This document shows positions 45,903 to 56,552 of a stretch of 64,000 bases of DNA, in pieces. Below the pieces are notes generated by a model, which was given only the letters and a program-made list of their open reading frames with translations, ran no database searches and had not been told where the DNA came from. This DNA is from CAUUCF01 sp963543695 (GTDB lineage Bacteria; Pseudomonadota; Gammaproteobacteria; UBA9339). Where the stretch lies: contig CAUUCF010000003.1 in NCBI GenBank assembly GCA_963543695.1, forward strand, positions 10,438 through 74,437, given 5' to 3'. Both the position numbers and the translations under genes were made by a program. Every line of letters starts with the position of its first letter. The stretch's first letter is position 1.

Positions 45903-48900
45903 ATGCCAGGTTTTCTTTTATGGGGTAGCGTATTAATTGGAAATTATCTTGCTTGGATGGGAGGAGGAAAAAAGCTTGCGGAGATAATTGGAGGAACGCA
46001 AGATTTTTACCGTAAAAATTTAGAAAAAAAAATCAAACGTTTTTTTAATGTAGAAGGGATTCGTAAAGAAATTAAAATTACTAGGATAGATGAAGCAGGG
46101 CTCTTTAAACTTCGTTTTGATGACGTTTCTATCTATAATCCTTACGCAATAATTGAAAACAGTACTTTCTATAATAAGCAAGAAGATGATCAGGAAGTAA
46201 TAGCAGAATTTAATAAAGGATCTTTTACGGGAGAATTATCCGCAAAAAGCTCTTTAGGAGATTCTGCGTTAGAAACAGAAACAATTGATTATTATGTTGT
46301 TGATTTATCTTTAAAAGACGTTGCTCAATTAGATCGATTGAAGTTAGGAGAAATAGATTTTGGTAATTGGGATGATTTGTTTGAAATTAATATTTTTAAT
46401 AAAGAAACGAACGAGGTTATCAATAAAGAATCGGACATCTATATTAAAATTTTAGAAACTTTAAATCATTACGCGAAGTTAAGTGCTAGTAGAGGATTAC
46501 CGAACGATAAAGTACAAGATAAATTGGTGGTTGAAAATAAAATTCCTATTTTAGGATTTTTTATTAATAGTTTTAATACTTTAGTACGCGGTAAAATAGT
46601 TAATGAGCAATTAGATCTTGAAGGAAACGAAGATGGTAACGAGCATATTAAATCTCAAGAATATTTGAAAAGTATGGGAGAATTGTTGCTCGATAAACAA
46701 AATGAAGAAGTGATTTTAATCGAAAATTATTATAAAGCGATACGACGAGATTTAGAAAACCAGAAAAAATTGGTTGAAGAAATTCGTCAAAAATTTGTGC
46801 AAGAAATCCAGGAACGTGAAAAAGAACGTTTTCACGCTAAATTAAAGTTATCTTTAATAATTATTGGTAGCATTTTAGTAATCGGTACAGTATTAGCTTT
46901 ATTCGTTACCGCCGTTGTGTTTTTTCCGGAAATTTTTGGTCCAATCTTTGGTTCAGCCTTAACTATTTTTGCAAGTACGGTATGGAGTGTTGCCAAAAAA
47001 GGGGTTAGTTCTTTATTTTCTTTTCCTTTTTTTAGTGTTTCTACTGTTTGTTTAATTACGGGGCTTTTTACAAAAGGTCGTACGGATTATAAAAAGCAAC
47101 GTTTAGAAATAGCCAGAAATCATAAAGAATGGGCTGATCAAGTAATTAATGATCTGGATGAAGAAATAGCAAATGTAAAAAAAGATCAGCAAGTAGTTTT
47201 GGAAAAGCTCAGGCACATTAAAGATCAGCAACCATTAGAATTAGATTTATCTGCTTCTTTCAGCGAAATCAATTTACCATTGTTAGCGAATCACATAAAT
47301 AATATACCTAGTTTAACGCTTCACGATAGTAGTCATGGTTCCGAAGAAACCGTTGTTTTGAAAATAGAGCAGTTATTGAATCAAGTGGTTCCATATCAAA
47401 ATCGCTTAGAAGCTTTGCATTTAGATTGTCGTTTTACTGATCTATCTGAATTGAATCAGCAAAAATTATTAACGTTAGCTAAAAGTAATTTGGCTTTAAA
47501 AGCAATCAAAACGCAGCAAGATCCTAAAGATAATGAGCGGTTATTAGAATTATACAAAGTATGTACAGTTAATCGATATTTAACGGGTAACTTACTAGAA
47601 AAAGATCGTTCTCCTAAAGAATATTTTCAATCTGACGAAGAATGGCAAGCGGTCATTGATCAGCAATTATACGCTAATTACGATTGGGGTTGGGATGGTA
47701 ATCGCCAAATCGATAGTGAAGTGATAAAGCAATTAACGAAAGCAAATGACCGTTACAGAATTTACGCTCAACGTAACGCTTTATGTCACGAGTTAGGAAT
47801 AAAAGATTTTTACGGTAATCCGGATGAAATTAAGAATAATCTGCTTAAAAAGTTAAATAGTTATTTGAAGGATGAAGAAAAAAGGACGTTAGAAGATAAG
47901 CTATCGTTAATTGGTAGATATTGGGAAGCTTTGGATTATTTAGATTATTACCTTGAGAGAAATTTATCTTTAATCGAAGATTTTCATACACTAAAGATAG
48001 TTATACAAGAAATAGAAGATTCAAAAAGAAATAGCTTTTTAAAATATTTGGGGTTTAATGAAGCAGAGCAATTATTATTAAGATCGTATTTAGAGGACGA
48101 ACAGCTTAGCGAGAGGGACTTACCTTGGATAAACGATTGTATCCAACGTAATTATTCTCGTTTTGTATCCCAAATCATTAGCGAATTAGAACAAAATAAT
48201 CAAAACGAAAAGTTAGCGACCCGTTTTAACCAATTTATTCATCAATTAACGATGAAGGAAATGCACCGTTATTTTAGTGATAATACGGAATATTTATTAA
48301 AAGTGTTAACGAAAATTGAAAAGCCAAACGATGTTCAGGATTTAGCTAAATGGTTGACCATAAGTAAGCAATTAGTAAATAGTGGCACCAATCAAACGTG
48401 GGGTTTATACGGTGTATTTAGTCGAATCTTAAACCACCTGGAAGTACCTATTCATATCACGGAATTAGAAAAATGGCTTAATCTGGAACAAGTTGATTAT
48501 GATATAAGTGTGACTAATTTGATCAATAAAAAAATAAAAGAATTAGTTTGGCAATTAGAAACAGAGCCGACGATTGAAAGATTGTTACAATTTTTAGCTT
48601 TACAACGAAAATTTACCGCAAAAGAAACTCGTCCTTGGTTGTACCTTAAGAAAGCAATTGAAAAGATTATTAATACTATTGAGATTAAAAACGTGGAAAC
48701 TTTTAAGCAATATGTTGATTTAATTACTCAATATCCTAATTTTAAAGCTTTATTTAAAAATCAAATAAATAATTATTTAAATAATCCTAATGCGGTTTCT
48801 TTGTTAGATGTGGTTAATAATTGGGAATCTATGCAAAATTATCTTTCAAAATCACAGTTGTTCGAGATCGTTAAAAATGCTTTCTGGGTACATGATTCAG

Positions 48901-49250
48901 GGTGGTTAATGAAGCATTATAAGTATGTGTCTTTAAATGATCAGTTGTTAGTTTTAAATGATCAAGTTAGTTTTTTTGATAAATTAGAGTTTAGTGAAGG
49001 AGAAAGGTATTTGTTTATTGAATTATCTCGATTGCATGTTGATTATCAAAAAGATCGGCTATTAGAATATATGGATATGCTATTAGGATGTAATTTTAAG
49101 AAATGTACGTTATCAGAAGTGATAAATGCGATCAACAGCGATATTGATAATAGTCAACTTTATCAGGAAGAATTAAATGAAAAATTGAAATTACTAGTTC
49201 AAGATGTATATGTTAAGCACGGTCGACAACACGAATTATTGGGTAAATAG
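45903..49250 (+). CDS. Large membrane-associated coiled-coil protein of unknown function
   Basis: A 1115-residue protein with no recognised domain. Residues 1-300 are mixed, followed by a charged helix (about 270-312, ENQKKLVEEIRQKFVQEIQE), two or more hydrophobic segments (about 316-345 and 350-400), another charged helix (about 410-450) and a stretch reading LEALHLDCRFTDLSELNQQK that could be a leucine-rich-repeat remnant. The C-terminal half is helical, with loosely repeated units such as IINTIEIKNVETFKQYVDLI (about 921-960). The next gene shares this unit. An AAGGGAAG site precedes the ATG. A host-directed or envelope role is possible, but nothing proves it. Confidence 0.75.
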   Translation: MPGFLLWGSVLIGNYLAWMGGGKKLAEIIGGTQDFYRKNLEKKIKRFFNVEGIRKEIKITRIDEAGLFKLRFDDVSIYNPYAIIENSTFYNKQEDDQEVIAEFNKGSFTGELSAKSSLGDSALETETIDYYVVDLSLKDVAQLDRLKLGEIDFGNWDDLFEINIFNKETNEVINKESDIYIKILETLNHYAKLSASRGLPNDKVQDKLVVENKIPILGFFINSFNTLVRGKIVNEQLDLEGNEDGNEHIKSQEYLKSMGELLLDKQNEEVILIENYYKAIRRDLENQKKLVEEIRQKFVQEIQEREKERFHAKLKLSLIIIGSILVIGTVLALFVTAVVFFPEIFGPIFGSALTIFASTVWSVAKKGVSSLFSFPFFSVSTVCLITGLFTKGRTDYKKQRLEIARNHKEWADQVINDLDEEIANVKKDQQVVLEKLRHIKDQQPLELDLSASFSEINLPLLANHINNIPSLTLHDSSHGSEETVVLKIEQLLNQVVPYQNRLEALHLDCRFTDLSELNQQKLLTLAKSNLALKAIKTQQDPKDNERLLELYKVCTVNRYLTGNLLEKDRSPKEYFQSDEEWQAVIDQQLYANYDWGWDGNRQIDSEVIKQLTKANDRYRIYAQRNALCHELGIKDFYGNPDEIKNNLLKKLNSYLKDEEKRTLEDKLSLIGRYWEALDYLDYYLERNLSLIEDFHTLKIVIQEIEDSKRNSFLKYLGFNEAEQLLLRSYLEDEQLSERDLPWINDCIQRNYSRFVSQIISELEQNNQNEKLATRFNQFIHQLTMKEMHRYFSDNTEYLLKVLTKIEKPNDVQDLAKWLTISKQLVNSGTNQTWGLYGVFSRILNHLEVPIHITELEKWLNLEQVDYDISVTNLINKKIKELVWQLETEPTIERLLQFLALQRKFTAKETRPWLYLKKAIEKIINTIEIKNVETFKQYVDLITQYPNFKALFKNQINNYLNNPNAVSLLDVVNNWESMQNYLSKSQLFEIVKNAFWVHDSGWLMKHYKYVSLNDQLLVLNDQVSFFDKLEFSEGERYLFIELSRLHVDYQKDRLLEYMDMLLGCNFKKCTLSEVINAINSDIDNSQLYQEELNEKLKLLVQDVYVKHGRQHELLGK

Positions 49251-49291
49251 TTAAATTATTGTTTAAGGAATACTATGTTTAGGAGGAATTT

Positions 49292-50542
49292 ATGTTAAGC
49301 GAGAAACAAAACGAACAATGGTCAATATCAGAAGCAGAAAAGCAATTAACATCCGAAAAGGAGCTATTGGAAAACGAAAGCTTGATTATTTCAGCAATAA
49401 ATAAAGAAAACGAACAATTATTAAAAGAAATAACAAAGTTAGAAGCACCTATAGATGTAGAACGTTTACTTTACGAATCGTTTAACGTGGCCGTTTTAAA
49501 CGATCAAAACAGGTTACAGACAATCGTTAACAACGCCGTTAAAAAAGTTAACCAAGAAACAAAAAACAGGATTGCCGAAAGTTTATTTGCAAATCGTCAG
49601 CGGTTAATGCATAAAATAGAAGAACAAAACAAAAGATTGTTAAAACGATCACTAACGTTATTAAAATACTCATGGTCTATAAATACAGATCTTAAATTAT
49701 TTGATAAATGGTTTAACATGTTAATTGTACCAGGTAATGATGCGTATGAAATTTTACAAGCAATCATTGACGATTTAGTTAACGTTGAGGAGCGAATCAA
49801 AGAAGTAGCTATTGAGAAATTACTTGCATACCAAACGTATTTACAGGAAAAAAAGCTTAATTTTAATTATTTAGGAAGTCCTTTAAGTACTTTATTAGCG
49901 TTAAGTAATGCAAAAAATATTCATGAATTATCTAAAATACAATATATACAATTACAAGGTAAAAATTATGGAAATTGCCTTTGTGAATTAGCATGCTGGC
50001 TCTTATTACACAGAAAATATTCTAATTTAATCGGTGAGTATCATAAAAATGACCTCCAAATGCGTTATGCATCACAACTAGAAACAATTAATAACCTTAT
50101 AGATCATTTATCAATTCAACCGGACGTATTGTATGTACAACAACTCATACGATTAGCGAAGACATATCCTGATTTTGCTCCACAGTTAGAAGGAAAAATA
50201 GACGATGCTCTGGCTTTTTTTAAACAGGAAAAATGTTCGCCATCAAACAACAATGAAGCAGGAAGTTCAAATCGATTTATTATGTACTGTTTATCGAAGT
50301 TAGATTTTTATAATCAGGTGCAAGAGTTAAAATATTGGTTATTTAACGGAAGTAAGATTCCAGGGGATAGATATAGTGATCGTATTGATTCGTTATTAAA
50401 TAATTTAGAAATAAAAAATGAACACGAAAGATTACAATTGCGGGAGTTAGGTGCGCAGTATCCAAATAACGCTCAATTGCAAACTAAAATAGAAGAGCTT
50501 GATGTTCAAGAAGAGGAAAAAAGAGTGACTTTCCATACGTAA
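49292..50542 (+). CDS. Helical repeat protein of unknown function
   Basis: A 416-residue, soluble, highly charged protein. The first 130 residues are predicted coiled coil (many Glu, Lys, Gln). Two units near the C terminus, LIDHLSIQPDVLYVQQLIRL with KTYPDFAPQLEGKID (268-306) and LLNNLEIKNEHERLQLREL with QYPNNAQLQTKIEEL (367-404), match each other and a unit in the upstream protein. An AGGAGG site lies just before the ATG. It follows the 1115-residue gene by 41 bp and ends at a strong terminator, so the two form an operon. Confidence 0.75.
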   Translation: MLSEKQNEQWSISEAEKQLTSEKELLENESLIISAINKENEQLLKEITKLEAPIDVERLLYESFNVAVLNDQNRLQTIVNNAVKKVNQETKNRIAESLFANRQRLMHKIEEQNKRLLKRSLTLLKYSWSINTDLKLFDKWFNMLIVPGNDAYEILQAIIDDLVNVEERIKEVAIEKLLAYQTYLQEKKLNFNYLGSPLSTLLALSNAKNIHELSKIQYIQLQGKNYGNCLCELACWLLLHRKYSNLIGEYHKNDLQMRYASQLETINNLIDHLSIQPDVLYVQQLIRLAKTYPDFAPQLEGKIDDALAFFKQEKCSPSNNNEAGSSNRFIMYCLSKLDFYNQVQELKYWLFNGSKIPGDRYSDRIDSLLNNLEIKNEHERLQLRELGAQYPNNAQLQTKIEELDVQEEEKRVTFHT

Positions 50543-50592
50543 GAGAAGAAAGATTATTTAATTTAACGAATAATTTACGTTATACGATTAAT

Positions 50593-50657
50593 GCCCGATA
50601 ATAAATGAGGTTACGTTTTAATATTTAAAAAAGTAACTTCACGTTTATCGGCTTTTT
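50593..50657 (+). terminator. Intrinsic terminator
   Basis: An outer stem CCGATAA/TTATCGG and an inner 9-bp stem (TGAGGTTAC with GTAACTTCA) form a long hairpin followed by CTTTTTG. It separates the two repeat proteins from the tRNA-fMet operon. Confidence 0.8.
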
Positions 50658-50707
50658 GTAAGGTAGTTGACTTTTATCTTGATAGTGAGTAAACTAACGT
50701 AAGTGAA

Positions 50708-50784
<77 letters not shown>

Positions 50785-50846
50785 ATTATGTTTTTTTAAA
50801 AGATGGGCTTAATGCCCATTTTTTGTTGGTGAAGCAAAGAGAACAG

Positions 50847-51275
50847 ATGCAAAATAAAATTGAAGATATTTTGAAGAAATATCATTTAAAATTATGGTAC
50901 TTTATAAAAACAGGAGCAAAGTCTCCTATTTGGAAAATTTATATTGATGATCAACAATATCGTGGCCAAGTCAGTTTATCTTTGTGTGAACAAGTTAGTA
51001 AAGAACTAGCTACGATAATCGATGATAGTATTGAAGTTTCTTCACCAGGGATAGAACGTAATTTATATACATTAGAACACTACCGTTTATTTTTACATAA
51101 AAAAGTGAGCCTTGCTTTCCGAAAAGAAGGAACCTTAATGAAAAAAATAGGTTTTTTAGAAGCAGTAAAAGTAGATCAAGTGATTTTTAAAGAAGAAAGT
51201 GGAACAATTTCTGAAATTAATTTTCAAGATATTGTTTGGTCAAAATTACATTATGATTTTAGGGGTGGGAAATGA
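50847..51275 (+). CDS. rimP: Ribosome maturation factor RimP
   Basis: A 142-residue 30S assembly factor. The N-terminal domain includes YIDDQQYRGQVSLSLCEQVSKEL, followed by IEVSSPGIERNL, the family's best-conserved motif, and a C-terminal Sm-like domain. The frame is open upstream through the tRNA, so the start is uncertain; ATG 50847 fits best (GTG 50829 is an alternative). Its stop overlaps the nusA start as ATGA. Confidence 0.92.
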   Translation: MQNKIEDILKKYHLKLWYFIKTGAKSPIWKIYIDDQQYRGQVSLSLCEQVSKELATIIDDSIEVSSPGIERNLYTLEHYRLFLHKKVSLAFRKEGTLMKKIGFLEAVKVDQVIFKEESGTISEINFQDIVWSKLHYDFRGGK

Positions 51276-52762
51276 ATAAGGAAATTTTGATGGTGGTTGA
51301 TTCAGTATCTAACGAAAAAAGTATGGATAAAGAAGTCATTTTTAATGCGTTAGAAAGGGCTTTAGAAATTGTAACGGCTAAACGTTATGGTGGGGAAAAT
51401 CAAGCGAATATTCGCGTAGCGATTGATCGTGATACTGGAAAACACGAAACTTTTCGTCGTTGGAACGTAGTAGCAGATCAAGCGGAAAATTTAAATGCTA
51501 ATTTAGAAATGCCGTTATCACAAGCGATGAAGTTTAGTCCAGATTTAAGCGTAGGAGATGTGGTAGAAGAAGCAATTGAATCGGTAGCATTTGGAAGAAT
51601 AGCTGCGCAGGTAGCTAAACAAGTATTAATGCGCGAAATAAGGCACGCTGAAAAAGAAGATTTTATAAAACATTACCGTAGTTTAGTGGGTACTTTATTA
51701 ACGGGAGTAGTGAAGAAGGTAAATTATGATTCGGTGATCCTAGACGTAGGAGAAGGAATGGAAGCCGTTTTATATCGTGATCAAATGTTACCTCGAGAAA
51801 TGTTTCATTTGCACGACCGAGTACGAGGGGTGTTATTAGAAATACGAGAAGATAGCCGTGGTGCAATGTTGGTATTAAGTAGAACTACTCCTCAAATGTT
51901 AGAAGCTTTATTTAAACTAGAGGTAGCTGAAATTAGCGAAGATATTATCACGATCCAACGAGTAGCGCGTGATCCAGGGTTAAGATCTAAAGTGGCGGTA
52001 AAAACGAACGACGGAAGAATCGATCCTATCGGGGCTTGTATCGGTATTAGAGGTAATCGAGTACAAAACGTTTCTAACGAATTAGGAGGCGAACGTATAG
52101 ACGTCATTTTATGGGATGATGATCCTATCCAGTTAGTGGTAAACGCTATGGCTCCAGCGGAATTATTATCGATTGTCGTTGACGAAAATAAAAACGCAAT
52201 GACTTTGGCGGTTAGTGAAAATCAATTAGCTTTAGCAATTGGTCGTAATGGGCAGAATGTTCGTTTAGCCAGTGAATTAGTAGGATGGAATTTAAACGTA
52301 GTTAGCGAAAACGTCGCTAAAGAACAAGCTCAACAAAAAGTGGAAATGTTGGGTAAAATCTTTGTGGACAAGCTAATGGTGGATCAAGATTTAGCCAACA
52401 GTTTAGTAAATGAAGGTTTTCGTACTTTAGAAGACATCGCTTATTCTCCAGCTAAAGATTTGATGAATATTGAAGGATTAGATCAAGAAACGGTAGATAT
52501 TTTACAGGAACGTTCTAAGAATATTTTACTAGAAATGGCTTTGATGGAAGAAGATAATTTAGGTACGGTTGAACCATCGAAGGAACTTTTAAATTTTCCT
52601 GGAATTTCTAGAAGGTTAGCGTATTTATTAGCTAGTAAAGGGATTGTCAGTATCGAAGATTTAGCCGACCAATCGGTAGATGATCTGTCTGAAATTAAAG
52701 AATTAACTGCGGAGGAAGCAGGTAATTTAATTATGTCAGCTAGAAAACAAGTATGGAATTAA
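51272..52762 (+). CDS. nusA: Transcription elongation/termination factor NusA
   Basis: A 496-residue RNA polymerase-associated factor. In order it has an N-terminal polymerase-binding domain, an S1 domain (LLTGVVKKVNYDSVILDVG), two KH domains (IGACIGIRGNRVQNVSNELG and LAIGRNGQNVRLASELVGW) and two C-terminal acidic repeats (ANSLVNEGFRTLEDIA, then LASKGIVSIEDLADQ) as in gammaproteobacteria. Standard length and position. Confidence 0.97.
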   Translation: MNKEILMVVDSVSNEKSMDKEVIFNALERALEIVTAKRYGGENQANIRVAIDRDTGKHETFRRWNVVADQAENLNANLEMPLSQAMKFSPDLSVGDVVEEAIESVAFGRIAAQVAKQVLMREIRHAEKEDFIKHYRSLVGTLLTGVVKKVNYDSVILDVGEGMEAVLYRDQMLPREMFHLHDRVRGVLLEIREDSRGAMLVLSRTTPQMLEALFKLEVAEISEDIITIQRVARDPGLRSKVAVKTNDGRIDPIGACIGIRGNRVQNVSNELGGERIDVILWDDDPIQLVVNAMAPAELLSIVVDENKNAMTLAVSENQLALAIGRNGQNVRLASELVGWNLNVVSENVAKEQAQQKVEMLGKIFVDKLMVDQDLANSLVNEGFRTLEDIAYSPAKDLMNIEGLDQETVDILQERSKNILLEMALMEEDNLGTVEPSKELLNFPGISRRLAYLLASKGIVSIEDLADQSVDDLSEIKELTAEEAGNLIMSARKQVWN

Positions 52763-52773
52763 GATAGGTATTT

Positions 52774-55224
52774 ATGGCAGAAGTTACAGTAGAACAATTA
52801 GCGAAAGTAGTAGGGATTTCAGCTGCTAGTTTATTAGAGAAATTAAAAGACGCTGGGGTTATTTTGTCTAGTACTAAGTCGACCTTAGATAATGATCAGA
52901 AACAGATTTTATTACGTAAATTGAAAGAAGAAAGTCATAAAGAAATGACTTTAAGAAGAAAAAACATAGAAATAGACAAAGATTCTGCCGTAAACGTTAC
53001 TATTTTAAAGCGTCGTAACCGTTATGAAGTAGAAGACACGGTATTGAACGAAATTGAAGATAAGCAAGAGGAAGTTAAACAAGAAATTAAAACAACGTCA
53101 GAACAAGGAATAGATGAAAATAACTTACCTCCTGTAGAACAACCTGTTTTTCAGGGACAAGTAAATCTTGAGGAAGATACGGTAGTATCGAACCAAAATT
53201 TAGTAGTTGATGAAGAGCTGGAACAACCAACAAACGCGGATAGTTTAGAAGCAAAATCAGCTGTAAAGGAATTAAAAAAACATAGAGAATTTAAAGACAA
53301 AAAGTCGGAAAAAGAGAAAACGAGAAAAGTTGCCGATTATAATCTGTTAGATAACGATGAAGATACGATTTTAGACCAAGAAAAAGCTTACTATAAAAAT
53401 AAAAATCGAAAAAATAAAAAAGCGGTTGCGACTAATTTACCTCCGCCACCAGTTAAAGAAATTAATAAGAATAAAGAAATTATTATTCCAGAAACTTTAA
53501 CGGTAGCGGAATTAGCTCAAAAAATGGCGATTAAAGTAGCCGAAGTCATTAAAGTCTTGATGAAATTAGGGTCAATGGCGACGATTAACCAAATGTTGGA
53601 TCAGGCTACTGCGGCTTTAGTAGTAGAAGAAATTGGTTTTAAATACCGGTTAGTAAAAGAAACGATTGCTGAAGATAATTTGGTTTTATTAGAAGAAACG
53701 GACGATTTAGAAGTTAAATTACGCGCTCCAGTAGTAACGATTATGGGGCATGTTGACCACGGTAAAACTTCTTTATTAGATTTTATTCGTCGAACTAAAG
53801 TAGCGGCTAAAGAAGCGGGAGGGATTACTCAACGTATTGGTGCTTATCGAGTAGAAACGGCGAAAGGAGAAATTACTTTCTTAGATACTCCTGGGCATGA
53901 GGCTTTTACGGCAATGCGTGCACGAGGAGCTAAATGTACAGATATCGTCGTCTTGATTGTGGCGGCGGATGACGGAATAAAACCACAAACGGTGGAAGCG
54001 ATTCAACATGCTCAAGCGGCTAAAGTACCTATTATCGTCGCTATTAATAAAATAGATAAACCAGGTGCTGATCCAGAAAGGGTAAAAACAGAATTAACGA
54101 AATATAACGTTATTCCGGAAGCTTGGGGGGGGGACGTAATGTTCCAAGAAATTTCAGCGAAAACCGGAGCTGGGGTTGATGAACTGTTAGATTCGATTTT
54201 AGTCTTAGCGGAAGTTTTAGATTTAAAAGTACCGGTTGCTTGTGCTGCACGAGGAGTAGTATTAGAAGCTCATTTAGATAAAGGGCATGGTCCAGTGGCT
54301 ACCGTATTGGTACAACGAGGTTGTTTAGTACAAGGGGATATTTTACTGACGGGTTTATTTTTTGGTCGTGTACGAGCGATGTTCGACGATAACGGCACAA
54401 AAGTAAAAGAGGCTTTACCTTCTTATCCGGTCGAAGTTTTAGGTTTATCGGGAGTTCCGAGTGCAGGAGAGGAATTTTTAGTAGTAGATAGCGAAAAGAA
54501 AGCAAGAGAAGTGGCTTTATTTAGACAGGGTAAATTTAGAGATGTAAAATTAGCGAAACAAGCAGTTAAATTAGAAAATATTTTGTCTAAGATGAAAGAG
54601 CAGCAGATGAAAACTTTAAGTGTTGTTTTGAAAGCAGATCTGCAAGGTTCGGTAGAAGCTATCGAAGAAATGTTAAATAAGTTATCCATCGATGAAGTGA
54701 GAGTAGAGGTAGTTTCGCATGGCGTAGGAGGTATTACTGAAACAGACGTTAATTTGGCTTTAGCTTCTCATGGGATTGTCGTTGGTTTTAACGTACGCGC
54801 AGATAATGCTGCAAAAGTTTTAGCAGAAAAAGAAGGGGTAGATTTACGTTATTACAGTATTATTTATAAATTAGCGGATGATATTAAAGCTGCTTTATCT
54901 GGGATGTTAGCTCCTACTTACGAAGAACAGGTAGTTGGTTTAGTGGAAGTACGTAAAATCTTTAAGTCTTCTAAATTTGGGACTATCGCTGGTTGTATGG
55001 TTTTAGAAGGAGCGATTAAAAAAGGTTCAACGATCAGAATTTTAAGGGATCAGGTGGTAATTTACAACGGAGAAGTAGAATCAGTTCGTCGCGGTAAAGA
55101 CGATGTGAACGAAGTTAAACAAGGGATCGAATGTGGTATTGGAATTAAGGGATATAGTAATTTAGAGGAAGGAGATCAATTTGAAGTTTATAAAAATATT
55201 CTTGTTAAACGAACCGTAAGTTAA
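52774..55224 (+). CDS. infB: Translation initiation factor IF-2
   Basis: An 816-residue GTPase that places initiator tRNA on the ribosome. An N-terminal IF2N-like domain and a charged, low-complexity linker (about 60-240) lead to the G domain: IMGHVDHGKTSLLD (about 327-340), DTPGHEAF and NKIDKPGAD. Domains II-IV follow, ending in a C-terminal beta barrel. The linker is shorter than in E. coli IF2-1. It is 11 bp after nusA. Confidence 0.97.
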   Translation: MAEVTVEQLAKVVGISAASLLEKLKDAGVILSSTKSTLDNDQKQILLRKLKEESHKEMTLRRKNIEIDKDSAVNVTILKRRNRYEVEDTVLNEIEDKQEEVKQEIKTTSEQGIDENNLPPVEQPVFQGQVNLEEDTVVSNQNLVVDEELEQPTNADSLEAKSAVKELKKHREFKDKKSEKEKTRKVADYNLLDNDEDTILDQEKAYYKNKNRKNKKAVATNLPPPPVKEINKNKEIIIPETLTVAELAQKMAIKVAEVIKVLMKLGSMATINQMLDQATAALVVEEIGFKYRLVKETIAEDNLVLLEETDDLEVKLRAPVVTIMGHVDHGKTSLLDFIRRTKVAAKEAGGITQRIGAYRVETAKGEITFLDTPGHEAFTAMRARGAKCTDIVVLIVAADDGIKPQTVEAIQHAQAAKVPIIVAINKIDKPGADPERVKTELTKYNVIPEAWGGDVMFQEISAKTGAGVDELLDSILVLAEVLDLKVPVACAARGVVLEAHLDKGHGPVATVLVQRGCLVQGDILLTGLFFGRVRAMFDDNGTKVKEALPSYPVEVLGLSGVPSAGEEFLVVDSEKKAREVALFRQGKFRDVKLAKQAVKLENILSKMKEQQMKTLSVVLKADLQGSVEAIEEMLNKLSIDEVRVEVVSHGVGGITETDVNLALASHGIVVGFNVRADNAAKVLAEKEGVDLRYYSIIYKLADDIKAALSGMLAPTYEEQVVGLVEVRKIFKSSKFGTIAGCMVLEGAIKKGSTIRILRDQVVIYNGEVESVRRGKDDVNEVKQGIECGIGIKGYSNLEEGDQFEVYKNILVKRTVS

Positions 55225-55226
55225 CT

Positions 55227-56552
55227 ATGATTAGTCCTTTAGACGAACGTTATTCAGAACAGATAAAAGAGCTGTTTCCGATTTTTAGTGAATTTAATTT
55301 AATGTTTTTTCGAACGCAAATAGAGATTGTTTGGTTATTTGCTTTAGAAAAAGCGGGTCTTTTTCGATGTGATTCCGTTAGTAAACGTCGTTTAGAGCAA
55401 TTATTGCATGCTTTTTCCCAAGCTGATTTTATTGCGATTAAAGAGCAAGAAAAAATTACGCGGCACGATGTCAAAGCCGTGGAATATTTTTTAAAAAATT
55501 ACTTAATGCATTCAAATACTAAATTGGTAGAATGGGTCCATTTTGGTTTAACTTCGGAAGACGTGAATAATTTAAGTTACGCTTTAATTTTATCGTCAGC
55601 TAGAAAATGTTTATTAACGGTTTTAACGACGTTGAAGCAAAAATTGAAAACAATGGCTTTAGCATATGCAGATCAAGTAATGTTAAGCCGTACTCATGGG
55701 CAGTGTGCTTCTCCTACTACTTTTGGAAAAGAAGTGGCGAATTTTGTAGCTAGATTACAATCGGCAATGGATCTGTTAGCTAACACACAAATTTTTGGTA
55801 AAATTAACGGAGCGGTAGGTAATTTTAACGCTTTAGTTTTTTGTTTTCCTAACGTTGATTGGCTTGCTTTAACTAAAGCATTAGTTGAAGGTCTAGGGTT
55901 GAATTATCAACGGTATACTACCCAAATAGAACCGCACGATTGGATCGGAATAATCAGTGCTCATTTAGTTCATATCAACGTTATTTTAATCGATTTAGCA
56001 CGTGATTTTTGGAGTTATAATGCTTTAGGTTATTTAAAATTGAGAGTTAACGAACAAGAAGTTGGTTCTTCTACGATGCCGCATAAAGTAAACCCTATTG
56101 ATTTAGAAAATGGAGAAGGGAATTTAGGCATCGCTAATGCTTTATTGCAACACTTTAGTCTTAAATTACCGATTTCTCGTTGGCAAAGAGACTTAAGTGA
56201 TTCTACCGTATTACGCAATTTAGGGGTAGCTATGGGGCATAGCTTGTTAGCTTATCGTAGCTTAACACGCGGTTTAGACAAAATTACGGTTAATCCTTTA
56301 GCGATCCAACAAGATTTAGATCAACATTGGGAAATACTAGCAGAACCTATTCAAATGGTTTTACGTCAATATGGTGTGCAACAAGGCTATGAGTTGTTAA
56401 AGCAATTAACGAGAGGAAAGCAAGTTGATAAACAGACCATAGAACAGTTGATCAAGCAATTACCGTTACCTTTAACAGTTAGAGAACAACTGTTAAATTT
56501 AACTCCAAATCGTTATGTTGGTTTAGCAATCGAACTGGCTAAAACGGTATGA
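55227..56552 (+). CDS. purB: Adenylosuccinate lyase
   Basis: A fumarase/aspartase superfamily enzyme of 441 residues for two steps of purine synthesis. The start is SPLDERY, with the first signature in RTHGQCASPTTFGKEV and the catalytic flexible loop GSSTMPHKVNPIDLENGEGN. The SPLDERY opening and this loop are typical of the PurB subgroup of gammaproteobacteria. It starts 2 bp after infB. With guaC nearby, purine interconversion is retained. Confidence 0.95.
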   Translation: MISPLDERYSEQIKELFPIFSEFNLMFFRTQIEIVWLFALEKAGLFRCDSVSKRRLEQLLHAFSQADFIAIKEQEKITRHDVKAVEYFLKNYLMHSNTKLVEWVHFGLTSEDVNNLSYALILSSARKCLLTVLTTLKQKLKTMALAYADQVMLSRTHGQCASPTTFGKEVANFVARLQSAMDLLANTQIFGKINGAVGNFNALVFCFPNVDWLALTKALVEGLGLNYQRYTTQIEPHDWIGIISAHLVHINVILIDLARDFWSYNALGYLKLRVNEQEVGSSTMPHKVNPIDLENGEGNLGIANALLQHFSLKLPISRWQRDLSDSTVLRNLGVAMGHSLLAYRSLTRGLDKITVNPLAIQQDLDQHWEILAEPIQMVLRQYGVQQGYELLKQLTRGKQVDKQTIEQLIKQLPLPLTVREQLLNLTPNRYVGLAIELAKTV

